This document shows positions 46,236 through 54,778 of a stretch of DNA of 64,000 nucleotides, piece by piece. The stretch is from contig NZ_KZ319294.1 of NCBI RefSeq assembly GCF_002744755.1, positions 1 through 64,000 on the forward strand, written 5' to 3'. The translations under genes and the position numbers were made by a program. Source of the stretch: Leeuwenhoekiella nanhaiensis. Lineage in GTDB: Bacteria > Bacteroidota > Bacteroidia > Flavobacteriales > Flavobacteriaceae. Position 1 is the first letter of the stretch. Each line of letters starts with the position of its first letter. Below the pieces are notes generated by a model. It was given only the letters and a program-made list of their open reading frames with translations. It ran no database searches and was not told where the DNA came from.

Positions 46236-47027
46236 ATGAAACCTTCTAACCAACCCTCCTCACAAGACCGAAAACTCGGGAAAGAAGAAGAACAACTGCT
46301 TGACGAACTGGGTATTTTTGGCCAGTCGCGGCGTACGTTTCTCAATCAAATGTCTGCTGCGGGAATAAGCCTTATGGCGGTCCCCTATTTTACATCAGAC
46401 GTGTTTGCCCAGGCACCTAAAGCTCCCGATCTGGACCCCGAAAGTTTACTCAATGCCCTTGAGGTGAACCTAAAAATAAATGGCGACACCTATCCTTTAC
46501 AGGTAGATTCGCGTATGACCTTACTGGATGCCCTGCGCGAACGCTTAAACCTTACCGGTTCTAAAAAAGGATGCGATCACGGTCAGTGCGGGGCGTGCAC
46601 CGTGCTTATTGACGGCAAGCGAAAACTATCCTGCCTTACCTTATCTGCGACCTGCAAAGACAAAGAGATTACCACAGTAGAGGGTCTTGCTCAGGGAACA
46701 GGTTTGCATCCCGTGCAGGCAGCTTTTCTCAAACACGATGGTTTTCAATGCGGGTATTGCACTCCGGGACAAATTTGCTCAGCAGTTTCCTTACTAGATG
46801 AAGCCAAACGTGGCGAGGTGAGTTATGTAACCGAAAATGTAAAAGACGAAGTGACCCAGCTGTCTGACAAAGAAATCAGAGAGCGTATGAGCGGTAACAT
46901 CTGCCGCTGCGGGGCTTACAACAATATTGTACAGGCCATTCAGGAAGTACATTCCGGCAAAGCCGAAATGCCACGCTGGGAATTTGCTACAGAACAAGAA
47001 CTAGAAGCCAGCAGGACTGCTGAATAA
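46236..47027 (+). CDS. Tat-exported 2Fe-2S subunit of aldehyde oxidoreductase, PaoA-like
   Basis: A 263-residue electron-transfer subunit. A twin-arginine signal S31-R-R-T-F-L36 precedes a hydrophobic stretch, so the complex is folded in the cytoplasm and exported. The plant-type 2Fe-2S domain has C113, C118, C121 and C133, and the second cluster has C172, C175, C223 and C225 (FQCGYC, NICRCGA). With the next two genes it forms the same three-subunit plan as E. coli PaoABC (YagTSR), a periplasmic molybdenum aldehyde oxidoreductase. A 30-residue segment before the last Cys pair (RGEVSYVTENVKDEVTQLS) matches the PaoA subtype. Confidence 0.9.
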   Translation: MKPSNQPSSQDRKLGKEEEQLLDELGIFGQSRRTFLNQMSAAGISLMAVPYFTSDVFAQAPKAPDLDPESLLNALEVNLKINGDTYPLQVDSRMTLLDALRERLNLTGSKKGCDHGQCGACTVLIDGKRKLSCLTLSATCKDKEITTVEGLAQGTGLHPVQAAFLKHDGFQCGYCTPGQICSAVSLLDEAKRGEVSYVTENVKDEVTQLSDKEIRERMSGNICRCGAYNNIVQAIQEVHSGKAEMPRWEFATEQELEASRTAE

Positions 47028-47042
47028 CCAAAAAATCAACTT

Positions 47043-48032
47043 ATGAGACCTTTTCAATTCCATAGTCCGTCAAACGCTGCTGAAGCCCTACAAAAACACT
47101 CGCGAGATCAGAAGACCCATTATCTGGGAGGTGGCACCAACCTCATCGATCTGATGAAAGAAGATGTGGAGCGACCTGATCATTTAATTGAGGTTGCAGA
47201 TCTTCCGTTTAAAGAAATTACCCAAACCGCAAACGGTGGCTTGATGCTGGGCGCTACCCTGAATAATACCGAAACTGCAAATCACAAACTGGTACGTAAA
47301 AACTACCCGCTTCTTACGATGGCGATGCTTTCCGCAGCTACTGAACAAATACGTAATATGGCTACCAATGGTGGCAATTTGCTGCAGCGTACGCGATGCC
47401 CTTACTATTTTGAAACCTCGATGCCCTGTAACAAACGCGAACCCGGTTCTGGTTGTGGAGCGTTGAACGGAGCAAACAGCAAGAGCGCCCTATTTGGCTG
47501 GAGTGAGTCTTGTGTGGCTACCCACCCTTCTGATATGTGTGTAGCTTTGGCCGCTCTTAATGCTAAAGTGCACGTGGGACAGGCAGATGGCAGCTCACGG
47601 GTGATCCCTTTTACCGAATTTCACCGCCTGCCGGGTGATCAACCTGAAAAAGATACGAATCTTGAAACCGGCGAACTCATCACCGGCATCGAGTTGCCAG
47701 AATCTGAATTTCCCGATCATTACTACTATTACAAAGTACGCGAGCGCAGCAGTTATGCTTTTGCGCTGGTCTCTGCGGCAGTAGGCTTACAAATGCAGGG
47801 AAATACGATTACCAAAGCCGGACTGGCTCTGGGTAAAGTAGCCCACAAACCCTGGAAACTCGAAAATGTGGAGCGCTATTTAGAAGGAAAAGAAGCAAGC
47901 CTTTCCACTTTTGAAGCAGCAGCTGACCTTGCTTTTGAAGATGCGCAGCCCCTTTCAAAAAACGAGTACAAAATAGAATTAGGTAAAAAAACATTGGTGC
48001 AGGCACTCGTACGTGCAGCGGCACGTAGTTAA
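47043..48032 (+). CDS. FAD-binding subunit of aldehyde oxidoreductase, PaoB-like
   Basis: A 329-residue FAD subunit of the xanthine dehydrogenase family. The FAD loop LGGGTNLIDLM is at about 28-38 and NMATNGGNLLQRTRCPYY at about 105-122. Four Cys, 119, 129, 138 and 157, lie in an insert like the one that binds an extra 4Fe-4S cluster in E. coli PaoB. It starts 15 bases behind the first gene and ends 9 bases before the large subunit. No export signal; it would be carried by the Tat signal of its partner. Confidence 0.9.
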   Translation: MRPFQFHSPSNAAEALQKHSRDQKTHYLGGGTNLIDLMKEDVERPDHLIEVADLPFKEITQTANGGLMLGATLNNTETANHKLVRKNYPLLTMAMLSAATEQIRNMATNGGNLLQRTRCPYYFETSMPCNKREPGSGCGALNGANSKSALFGWSESCVATHPSDMCVALAALNAKVHVGQADGSSRVIPFTEFHRLPGDQPEKDTNLETGELITGIELPESEFPDHYYYYKVRERSSYAFALVSAAVGLQMQGNTITKAGLALGKVAHKPWKLENVERYLEGKEASLSTFEAAADLAFEDAQPLSKNEYKIELGKKTLVQALVRAAARS

Positions 48033-48041
48033 ACATATAGT

Positions 48042-50213
48042 ATGGAAACGAAAACAAAAACCGGCATCGGAAATCCCATCAGCAGGCTTGAAGGCAATCT
48101 TAAAGTGATGGGCAAAGCCAAATACTCATCTGAATTCAGCTTTGAAAATCTGGCTTTCGCTCAGGGAATTCAAAGCACGATCGCTTCAGGAAGAATAACG
48201 GCGATTGATACATCTGAAGCTGAAAAACAAGAAGGGGTGCTTAAAATCATCACCTATCAAAATGCACTAGAACTCAAAGGCTATAATGGCCGGTTTGAGT
48301 CGCCCAGCACAAAGGGTATTTCCCCAAGTTTACAAACTCCGGAAGTTCACTTTTACGGGGAATACATAGGCGTTGTCGTTGCCGAAACCTTTGAGCAGGC
48401 ACGCTATGCGGCAAATCTCATCAAGGTAACCTACGCCGAAGACCAGCACCAAACCAACTTTGAAGAGCATTTAGATTCGACTTATAAACCCGATAAAGCA
48501 AACGGAAACCCTGCTGATACCAGCTGGGGCGATCTGGAGGCGGGACTCAACCAAGCTGCCGCGAAAATCGATGTTACCTACAACACCCCTATAGAACACC
48601 ATCATCCAATGGAGCTACACAATATTATTGCAGTTTGGGAAGGCGATAACGTGACTGCCTATGCTTCAACCCAAATGGTTGAAAATGCCGTGACCACCAT
48701 TGCCGAAACCTTCCAGATGCCCAAAGAAAATGTTCGGGTTATAACACCTTACGTGGGTGGCGGTTTTGGATCTAAACTGCAATTACGCGAGCACGCCACG
48801 CTGGGTATTATGGCTGCAAAAATGGTGGACTGCCCCGTACAACTTACGGTTACGCGCCACGAGATGTTTACCGCAATAGGTTTTAGACAGCACAACCGGC
48901 AGCGTATGCGTCTGGGAGCAGATCAAGACGGAAACCTCACGGCTGTGGGTCATGATACCACTTCGCACACCTCCTTTACCGAAGAATTTCAGGAAACCTG
49001 TGGTTTGATGACGCGTATGTTATACAAAACACCCAATTCGCTGGTGACGCACCGGTTGATGAAGTTAAATCTGCCGTCTCCCCGCTGGATGCGCGCGCCG
49101 GGAGAAGCACCGGGAAGTTTCGCTCTCGAGTCTGCAATGGATGAACTGGCACACGAACTCGGAATGGACCCCGCTGAATTGCGAATTCAAAACGATACGC
49201 AGGTTGATCCCAGCAACGACAAGCCCTTTTCCTCACGACAATTGGTAGAATGCATACGCATTGGGGCCAAAAAATTTGACTGGAAAAACAAATGGAATCC
49301 AAAACCCGGGCATACCCAAAAAGACAACTGGATGGTGGGTTACGGAATGAGCGCCTCCTCACGTGCCGCGCCCTATTTAAAAAGTTCGGCGGAAGTCACT
49401 TTAAAACGCGATGGAGATGCAGTCACAGCTGTATTGAAAACGGATGCCACAGACATTGGCACCGGAACCTATACCATTCTGGGACAAACCGTCGCCGAAA
49501 CGCTTAACCTCGACATCAAAGACGTGCAGGTAGAACTGGGAGATTCCAAATTTCCGGTGAGCCCCGGTTCTGGTGGTTCATGGGGAGCGGCATCTTTCGC
49601 AAACGGTACCCGCGAAGCCTGCATAAATGCGATTAACAACCTCAAAACGCTGGCCAGCACCGATGAAGATTTAACGGTTGCCGAACTAATGAAACAAGCC
49701 GAACTTAATGAGCTTACCGCAACAGGTACGGCCGCTCCTACCGAAGAGTTTGACGATTACTCGGTGTATTCTTTTGGAGCTAATTTTTGTGAAGTTTGGG
49801 TAGATAAAGACACGGGTATGGTGCGTCTGGAGCATTTTGTAAATGTGGCCTCGGCAGGTAAAATCCTCAATCCTAAAACCGCTTACGGGCAAATCATAGG
49901 CGGAATCACCTGGGGAGTAGGTCAGGCCCTTACTGAACATAGTGAGGTAGAACCCAATCACGGGAATTTCATCACCCGCTCGTTTGCAGATTACCATGTG
50001 CCGGTAAATCTGGATCTGGGCAAGATCGATGTGGTTTTTGTACCCGAAGAAGATTATATCGCAAACCCTATGGGCGTTAAAGGTATTGGCGAACTGGGCA
50101 TCACCAGTATTGCTGCAGCCATTGGCAATGCCGTTTTTAATGCTACGGGCAGACGCGTGCGGGATTTACCCATCACCCCGCAAAAAGTAATCACCACTCC
50201 CGTGACTGCTTAA
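48042..50213 (+). CDS. Molybdenum-binding subunit of aldehyde oxidoreductase, PaoC-like
   Basis: A 723-residue catalytic subunit of the xanthine oxidase family. The N-terminal a/b hammerhead begins GNPISRLEGNLKVMGKAKY; YVGGGFGSKL (about 236-245), WMRAPGEAPGSFALES (about 347-362), and the C-terminal GVKGIGELGITSIAAAIGNA with the catalytic Glu in GELG are present. It oxidises aldehydes or N-heterocycles with water; the substrate is unknown. No XdhC/PaoD-like maturation protein or cofactor gene is in the window. Confidence 0.92.
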   Translation: METKTKTGIGNPISRLEGNLKVMGKAKYSSEFSFENLAFAQGIQSTIASGRITAIDTSEAEKQEGVLKIITYQNALELKGYNGRFESPSTKGISPSLQTPEVHFYGEYIGVVVAETFEQARYAANLIKVTYAEDQHQTNFEEHLDSTYKPDKANGNPADTSWGDLEAGLNQAAAKIDVTYNTPIEHHHPMELHNIIAVWEGDNVTAYASTQMVENAVTTIAETFQMPKENVRVITPYVGGGFGSKLQLREHATLGIMAAKMVDCPVQLTVTRHEMFTAIGFRQHNRQRMRLGADQDGNLTAVGHDTTSHTSFTEEFQETCGLMTRMLYKTPNSLVTHRLMKLNLPSPRWMRAPGEAPGSFALESAMDELAHELGMDPAELRIQNDTQVDPSNDKPFSSRQLVECIRIGAKKFDWKNKWNPKPGHTQKDNWMVGYGMSASSRAAPYLKSSAEVTLKRDGDAVTAVLKTDATDIGTGTYTILGQTVAETLNLDIKDVQVELGDSKFPVSPGSGGSWGAASFANGTREACINAINNLKTLASTDEDLTVAELMKQAELNELTATGTAAPTEEFDDYSVYSFGANFCEVWVDKDTGMVRLEHFVNVASAGKILNPKTAYGQIIGGITWGVGQALTEHSEVEPNHGNFITRSFADYHVPVNLDLGKIDVVFVPEEDYIANPMGVKGIGELGITSIAAAIGNAVFNATGRRVRDLPITPQKVITTPVTA

Positions 50214-50230
50214 ACGACAGTTTTCAACTA

Positions 50231-50267
50231 AAAAAAATCCTTTGAATGTGCTTCAAAGGATTTTTTT
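50231..50267. terminator. Bidirectional terminator behind the pao-like operon
   Basis: A perfect 16-base stem (50231-50246 with 50252-50267) with loop TGTGC and A/T runs, shared with the convergent DinB gene. Confidence 0.92.
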
Positions 50268-50286
50268 ATTAGATGCTTTTTTTTAA

Positions 50287-50757
50287 TCAATGCAGGCCCA
50301 GCAGGCGTGCGATTATAACCAGTTGCCCCAGATGATAGGCATTGTGTTCTATAGCCAGCATCAATTCGCGTAAAATTTGTTGTTTTTCGCCGTGTTTGGC
50401 AATGCCGAGCAAATCGGTTTCCGGGTTTTCTATAAAGGCTATTAGGGCGTTTCGGTCTTTAAAAAAGTCCTGTTTTAAGGCCTGCCAGTCTTCTTTGGTC
50501 TCAGCTGTTTTTTCAGAAGGCCAGTAATCTTTTGGCCAGGAAGGTGTTTTGTAGCTGTCTGCAGTGCAAAAATCAAGCAAATCGCGCTGTGCATAGAACA
50601 TATGGTAAAACACCTCGTAAAACGAATACGGTAATCCCACAGGACGCTCGCCTATTCGCTTGTATTTTATTTTTTCAAGCAGATCTTCAACCGGCATAAA
50701 AGCTTCACCCCCTTTCAGGTGTTTCAGCAATTGTGCCTTAATTGCTGCGGCCTGCAT
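50287..50757 (-). CDS. DinB-like metal-binding protein
   Basis: A 156-residue four-helix DinB/YfiT-type protein. Probable metal ligands are His in VFYHMFYAQRD (about 50-60) and in LAIEHNAYHLGQLV (about 134-147). DinB-family members include thiol transferases that use bacillithiol or similar thiols; no substrate is evident. Its ATG overlaps the stop of the upstream small gene as TAATG, so both are translated from one mRNA. Confidence 0.87.
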   Translation of the reverse strand: MQAAAIKAQLLKHLKGGEAFMPVEDLLEKIKYKRIGERPVGLPYSFYEVFYHMFYAQRDLLDFCTADSYKTPSWPKDYWPSEKTAETKEDWQALKQDFFKDRNALIAFIENPETDLLGIAKHGEKQQILRELMLAIEHNAYHLGQLVIIARLLGLH

Positions 50758-50933
50758 TAGACCCTTCCTTTTAAGGCATTAAACACCCAGGCGATTGCAA
50801 AAAAGCCCAGGCCTACCGAGGCAAATCCCCAGCCGGCAATCTCATTGTATCTAAAGGCTCCCAAAGCAATCAGGGCCAGCCCTTCCACAATCATAATAAA
50901 TGTGGCCCAGCCTAATACCGTATTTTTATTCAT
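50757..50933 (-). CDS. Small two-span membrane protein, function unknown
   Basis: A 58-residue protein, MNKNTVLGWATFIMIVEGLA, with two hydrophobic segments (about 6-26 and 35-52) and a basic end ALKGRV. A second ATG precedes the first by one codon (50936). Its stop overlaps the DinB start codon (TAATG), which supports translation and co-expression with DinB. Confidence 0.72.
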   Translation of the reverse strand: MNKNTVLGWATFIMIVEGLALIALGAFRYNEIAGWGFASVGLGFFAIAWVFNALKGRV

Positions 50934-50953
50934 CATTTTAAGTTCAATTTTGT

Positions 50954-51085
50954 GGGCGTATCACCCCGCGCCAAGCTCGGGTGACCGGGCTATACGCTGT
51001 ATCTTTTTTAAAAGGCTCAATATACCAAACTTTATAGAAACGCAAACTGCCTTTTAAAAAAGGATGCCGCTGCTATCCCTTACGC
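50954..51085 (-). repeat. Structured intergenic element, copy A
   Basis: A 132-base element read on the minus strand: GCGTAAGGGATAGCAGCGG, hairpin 1 (14 perfect pairs, 51049-51062 with 51003-51016, 32-base loop), AGCGTATAGCCCG, hairpin 2 (TCACCC 50979-50984 with 50961-50966 as GGGTGA), ACGCCC. The same skeleton with other stem sequences recurs at 51263-51345. The skeleton resembles a dispersed element of Flavobacteriia genomes that may be the Flavo-1 RNA motif; I could not check this. Confidence 0.7.
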
Positions 51086-51262
51086 TCAACAATCTGCTGC
51101 TCCAGACTTGTATAACTGCTTATAATGCAGGTATTTATTTGAGTAATTTAAGCAAAACCAAACTAAAGTGCACCATAGGGTGTCAATTTTAAAGACTTCT
51201 TAACCAAATTAGCACACGGGATAACGGCAACGTTTTCGTATTTTCGTCAATCTTATAATCCC

Positions 51263-51345
51263 GCGTTAGGGATCAAAGCAAGTTACCCGCCCTCAGGCGG
51301 GTAACGCTGCGAGCCCGACCCGCACCTCAAGTGCGGGTAACGCCC
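51263..51345 (+). repeat. Structured intergenic element, copy B
   Basis: An 83-base element on the plus strand: GCGTTAGGGATCAAAGCAAG, hairpin 1 (TTACCCGCC 51283-51291 with GGCGGGTAA 51296-51304), CGCTGCGAGCCCG, hairpin 2 (ACCCGCAC 51318-51325 with GTGCGGGT 51331-51338), AACGCCC. It ends 11 bases before the carboxylase ATG, so if transcribed it lies in that mRNA's leader. It is inverted relative to copy A. Confidence 0.75.
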
Positions 51346-51356
51346 AAAACATACGA

Positions 51357-52985
51357 ATGGACATCAAATTCAATAAAAACGAGGACCACAATAAATTGCT
51401 GGTTTCTGACCTTAAAAGACGTTTTGCTCAGGTTAAACTGGGAGGCGGCGAAAAGCGCATCGCTAAACAACACGCCAACGGGAAACTTACCGCCCGCGAA
51501 CGCATCGATTTTTTACTGGATGATCCTGAAGAGGCCCTTGAGATTGGTGCTTTTGCCGGGGAGGGTATGTATGAAGAACACGGCGGTTGCCCCAGTGCCG
51601 GGGTGGTGGTCAAAATAGGTCACGTGAGTGGAAAGCAATGTATCGTAGTGGCTAATGACGCTACGGTAAAGGCCGGTGCTTGGTTTCCCATCACGGCCAA
51701 AAAGAACCTGCGCGCTCAGGAAATCAGTATTGAAAACCGTTTGCCCATTATTTATTTGGTAGACAGCGCGGGCGTATACCTGCCGATGCAGGATGAGATT
51801 TTCCCCGATAAGGAGCACTTTGGGCGCATATTTAGAAACAATGCCGTGATGAGCAGTATGGGCATCACGCAGATTAGCGCAGTAATGGGCAGCTGTGTGG
51901 CCGGCGGGGCGTACCTGCCTATTATGAGCGACGAGGCGATGATTGTAGATAAGACCGGAAGCATCTTTCTTGCCGGAAGTTATCTGGTTAAAGCCGCGAT
52001 AGGTGAAAGCATTGACAACGAGACTCTGGGCGGCGCAACCACGCATTGCGAGATCAGCGGCGTAACCGACTACAAAGCCGAAGACGATAAAGACGCACTC
52101 TCTAAAATCAAAAACATTATGTCAAAAATCGGGGATTTTGACAAGGCCGGTTTTAACCGCGTCAAGACAGCCAAGCCTAAAGAAGACCCCCAGGATATTT
52201 ACGGATTGCTCCCCCACAAACGCAGCGATCAGTACGATATGACCGAAATTATTAAACGTCTGGTTGACGGTTCGGAATACGAAGAATACAAAGCAGGCTA
52301 CGGCCAGACCATCATTACCGCTTATGCCCGTATTGACGGCTGGGCGGTAGGTATTGTCGCCAACCAGCGTAAGATTGTGAAGACTAAAAAAGGGGAGATG
52401 CAGTTTGGTGGCGTGATCTACAGTGACAGCGCCGACAAGGCTACCCGCTTTATTGCCAATTGCAATCAGAAGAAAATTCCGCTGGTGTTTTTACAGGATG
52501 TTACCGGCTTTATGGTAGGCAGTAAAAGTGAGCATGGCGGCATTATAAAAGACGGGGCAAAAATGGTGAATGCGGTAAGTAATAGTGTTGTGCCCAAGTT
52601 TACGGTGGTCATAGGCAACTCGTACGGCGCCGGTAATTATGCGATGTGCGGCAAGGCTTACGACCCCAGGCTCATCGTCGCCTGGCCTTCCGCAGAACTC
52701 GCGGTAATGAGCGGTAACAGTGCGGCTAAGGTATTGCTGCAGATCGAGACCGCTTCACTTAAAAAACAGGGTAAAACAATTACTCCTGAAGTAGAACAGG
52801 AGCTTTATGATAAAATCAAAGCCCGTTATGATGAGCAGGTTTCGCCGTATTATGCGGCTTCCCGCCTCTGGACCGATGCTATCATTGATCCGTTGGAAAC
52901 CCGAAGCTGGATCTCTGGAGGTATTGAGGCTGCCAACCACGCTCCTATTGAAAAAAAGTTTAATTTGGGGGTGATACAGGTCTAA
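51357..52985 (+). CDS. Acyl-CoA carboxylase carboxyltransferase (beta) subunit
   Basis: A 542-residue biotin-dependent carboxyltransferase of the propionyl/methylcrotonyl-CoA carboxylase type. The crotonase-like halves are seen: YLVDSAGVYLPMQDEIFPDKEHFGR and GSCVAGGAYLPIMSDE in the first, FLQDVTGFMVGSKSEHGGIIKDGAKM and GNSYGAGNYAMCGKAYDPR in the second. The YLPMQ.E.F.D form points towards the methylcrotonyl- or geranyl-CoA type used in leucine or isoprenoid breakdown. The biotin carboxylase/BCCP subunit is not adjacent. The start at 51357 lies immediately behind structured element B. Confidence 0.92.
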   Translation: MDIKFNKNEDHNKLLVSDLKRRFAQVKLGGGEKRIAKQHANGKLTARERIDFLLDDPEEALEIGAFAGEGMYEEHGGCPSAGVVVKIGHVSGKQCIVVANDATVKAGAWFPITAKKNLRAQEISIENRLPIIYLVDSAGVYLPMQDEIFPDKEHFGRIFRNNAVMSSMGITQISAVMGSCVAGGAYLPIMSDEAMIVDKTGSIFLAGSYLVKAAIGESIDNETLGGATTHCEISGVTDYKAEDDKDALSKIKNIMSKIGDFDKAGFNRVKTAKPKEDPQDIYGLLPHKRSDQYDMTEIIKRLVDGSEYEEYKAGYGQTIITAYARIDGWAVGIVANQRKIVKTKKGEMQFGGVIYSDSADKATRFIANCNQKKIPLVFLQDVTGFMVGSKSEHGGIIKDGAKMVNAVSNSVVPKFTVVIGNSYGAGNYAMCGKAYDPRLIVAWPSAELAVMSGNSAAKVLLQIETASLKKQGKTITPEVEQELYDKIKARYDEQVSPYYAASRLWTDAIIDPLETRSWISGGIEAANHAPIEKKFNLGVIQV

Positions 52986-53082
52986 CGGTATTTTGTATAT
53001 TACCAATCAAGAACTTACCCCCTTCACCTACTAAGCCCTTCCCCTGAGAGCTTAAAACTAATAAGCGCCAAATCAAACTTAG

Positions 53083-53505
53083 ATGGCAACTAAAAAAAAC
53101 CTGGCCGTAGGCATCGTTACCTCACTTGTTGTGGGATTCCTTAGTTATTATGTTGTGCGGCATTTCGTATTTAACGAAAACCTTCAGGAAGAGCTCCATG
53201 AAGCCGCCACCCAACTCAATGCAAAAACCCCGATGCAGCTGGATGAAGAAACCACACTGGATAGCGCTGCGGTTACCGGTGAGCGTAATTTTGATTATTA
53301 CTATACCCTGATTTATAAGTCTACCGAAGTCAATAAAGACACGGTAGAAAAATATGTAAAACCGATGCTCGTTGAGCGGGTCAAGGCCAGCTCAGAGATG
53401 AATTCCCTAAAGGAAAAGGAAGTCATTTTCACCTATAACTACTACGGTTATGATGGACTTCCCGCAGTAAGCATAGAAATAACCCCTAAATTGTACAACC
53501 AATGA
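53083..53505 (+). CDS. Single-span membrane protein, function unknown
   Basis: A 140-residue protein beginning MATKKNLAVGIVTSLVVGFLS, with one membrane helix (about 8-26) and an exported or cytoplasmic domain rich in E, K and Y, including DYYYTLIYKSTEVNKDTVEKY and YNYYGYDGLPAVSIEITP. I do not recognise the family. It ends 8 bases before the histidine kinase gene and is probably co-transcribed with it. Confidence 0.65.
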   Translation: MATKKNLAVGIVTSLVVGFLSYYVVRHFVFNENLQEELHEAATQLNAKTPMQLDEETTLDSAAVTGERNFDYYYTLIYKSTEVNKDTVEKYVKPMLVERVKASSEMNSLKEKEVIFTYNYYGYDGLPAVSIEITPKLYNQ

Positions 53506-53513
53506 TGCGATAA

Positions 53514-54614
53514 ATGACCCTCCAACACCATCAAAACTTACCCAAAAAAGCCTATAATCTGGAGTTCTTCTTTGAACTTTCGCCAGATTTTATGTGTATC
53601 GCAGGCTTTGACGGCTTTTTTAAAAAAATTAATGCGGCGGTCATTGATACCCTAGGTTACTCTGAAAAAGAACTCTTTGAGAAGCCCATCGTTGAATTTA
53701 TACATCCCGATGATCGTGATCTCACAGTTCAAAAGCGTAGTTCACTTTTAAAATCATTGATTCTTACGCAGTTTGAAAACAGGTATGTTCATAAAAACGG
53801 AAATGTAGTTTGGTTGCAATGGTCTTCTATCGCTTTAGAAAAAGAAGAAGTCGTTTACGCGATTGCAAAAAACATAACTGCCAAAAAAAATGTTGAACTA
53901 CAGCGTAACGCGCTGCTTCAAAATTTGAGCGAAGACAACAAAAAACTTAAATTTTTCAATTACAGTACTTCTCACGATTTACGCTCTCCCTTAAGTAATT
54001 TGACCGCGCTGCATCAGTTGATTGAAACCAAAGAAATTGAAGATCCTGAGCTCAAAGAGTATATTCAATTACTCAAACTGGCTACTCAAAACCTGAATGA
54101 GATCATCTGTACCAATATGGACGACTGGATCAAAAAAGATCAAAGCAGTATAGAGGTCAAAAAAATTCAGCTAAAAGATGCAGTCTCCCACACCTGCAGC
54201 TCAATTGAGCAATTGCTGCGGCAAGATCAGGCACACATACACACCGATTTTGAGGAAGCTCCTGAGGTTTATTTTTCTGCCAATTACCTGCACAGCATTT
54301 TACTCAACCTGTTTACCAATTCGATCAAATATGCTAAACCCGGTGTACCGGCTGTAATCCGTCTAAAATCGGAAAAAAGAGCGGGTAAAATAATACTTAC
54401 CTATTCAGATAACGGGGTGGGCATAGATATGGAAAAGGCTCAGGATCGCATTTTTAAACTCCATCAGCGTTTTCAGGAACCTTCTGAAAACAGTAAAGGC
54501 ATTGGCCTGTATCTCATACACAACCATCTCACCAGTCTGGGTGGCTCTATTTCCGTTAGCAGCGTGCCCAATGAAGGCACCACATTTGTGCTTGAATTTA
54601 AAGACGCAGATTAA
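53514..54614 (+). CDS. PAS-domain sensor histidine kinase, soluble
   Basis: 366 residues without membrane segments. A PAS domain occupies about 14-125 (FFFELSPDFMCIAGFDGFFKKIN, HPDDRD). The H box is TSHDLRSPL with H154; N box LLNLFTNSIKYAKP, G1 YSDNGVGID and G2 GIGLYLIHNH complete the HATPase. It should autophosphorylate on a cytoplasmic signal. No response regulator is adjacent, so the partner is unknown. The preceding membrane protein might provide the signal; this is inference. Confidence 0.9.
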   Translation: MTLQHHQNLPKKAYNLEFFFELSPDFMCIAGFDGFFKKINAAVIDTLGYSEKELFEKPIVEFIHPDDRDLTVQKRSSLLKSLILTQFENRYVHKNGNVVWLQWSSIALEKEEVVYAIAKNITAKKNVELQRNALLQNLSEDNKKLKFFNYSTSHDLRSPLSNLTALHQLIETKEIEDPELKEYIQLLKLATQNLNEIICTNMDDWIKKDQSSIEVKKIQLKDAVSHTCSSIEQLLRQDQAHIHTDFEEAPEVYFSANYLHSILLNLFTNSIKYAKPGVPAVIRLKSEKRAGKIILTYSDNGVGIDMEKAQDRIFKLHQRFQEPSENSKGIGLYLIHNHLTSLGGSISVSSVPNEGTTFVLEFKDAD

Positions 54615-54719
54615 AATCAGACATCCCCTGGTTCCGACCTCTAAAAATGCCTCATGAACGCACTTAATTTGGTATCAAAACCGGTTAAAAAACAACAGCT
54701 CAAAACGTATTTACTGTTC

Positions 54720-54727
54720 TATATTTG
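54720..54727 (+). promoter_or_regulatory. Possible -7 element of the MFS gene
   Basis: TATATTTG, 51 bases before the MFS ATG at 54779. No TTG lies at the usual distance upstream. Confidence 0.45.
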
Positions 54728-54778
54728 CAAATCAATCTTTCGATATAAGATTGAAGAGTTAAATTAAAACATAATTTT

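Noticed and set aside
51283-51338. G/C hairpins before the carboxylase gene as a terminator pair
   Set aside because: No T runs follow; both belong to the repeated element B.
51513-52046. 177-codon minus-strand frame inside the carboxylase gene
   Set aside because: Antisense shadow; the carboxylase motifs occupy the same bases.
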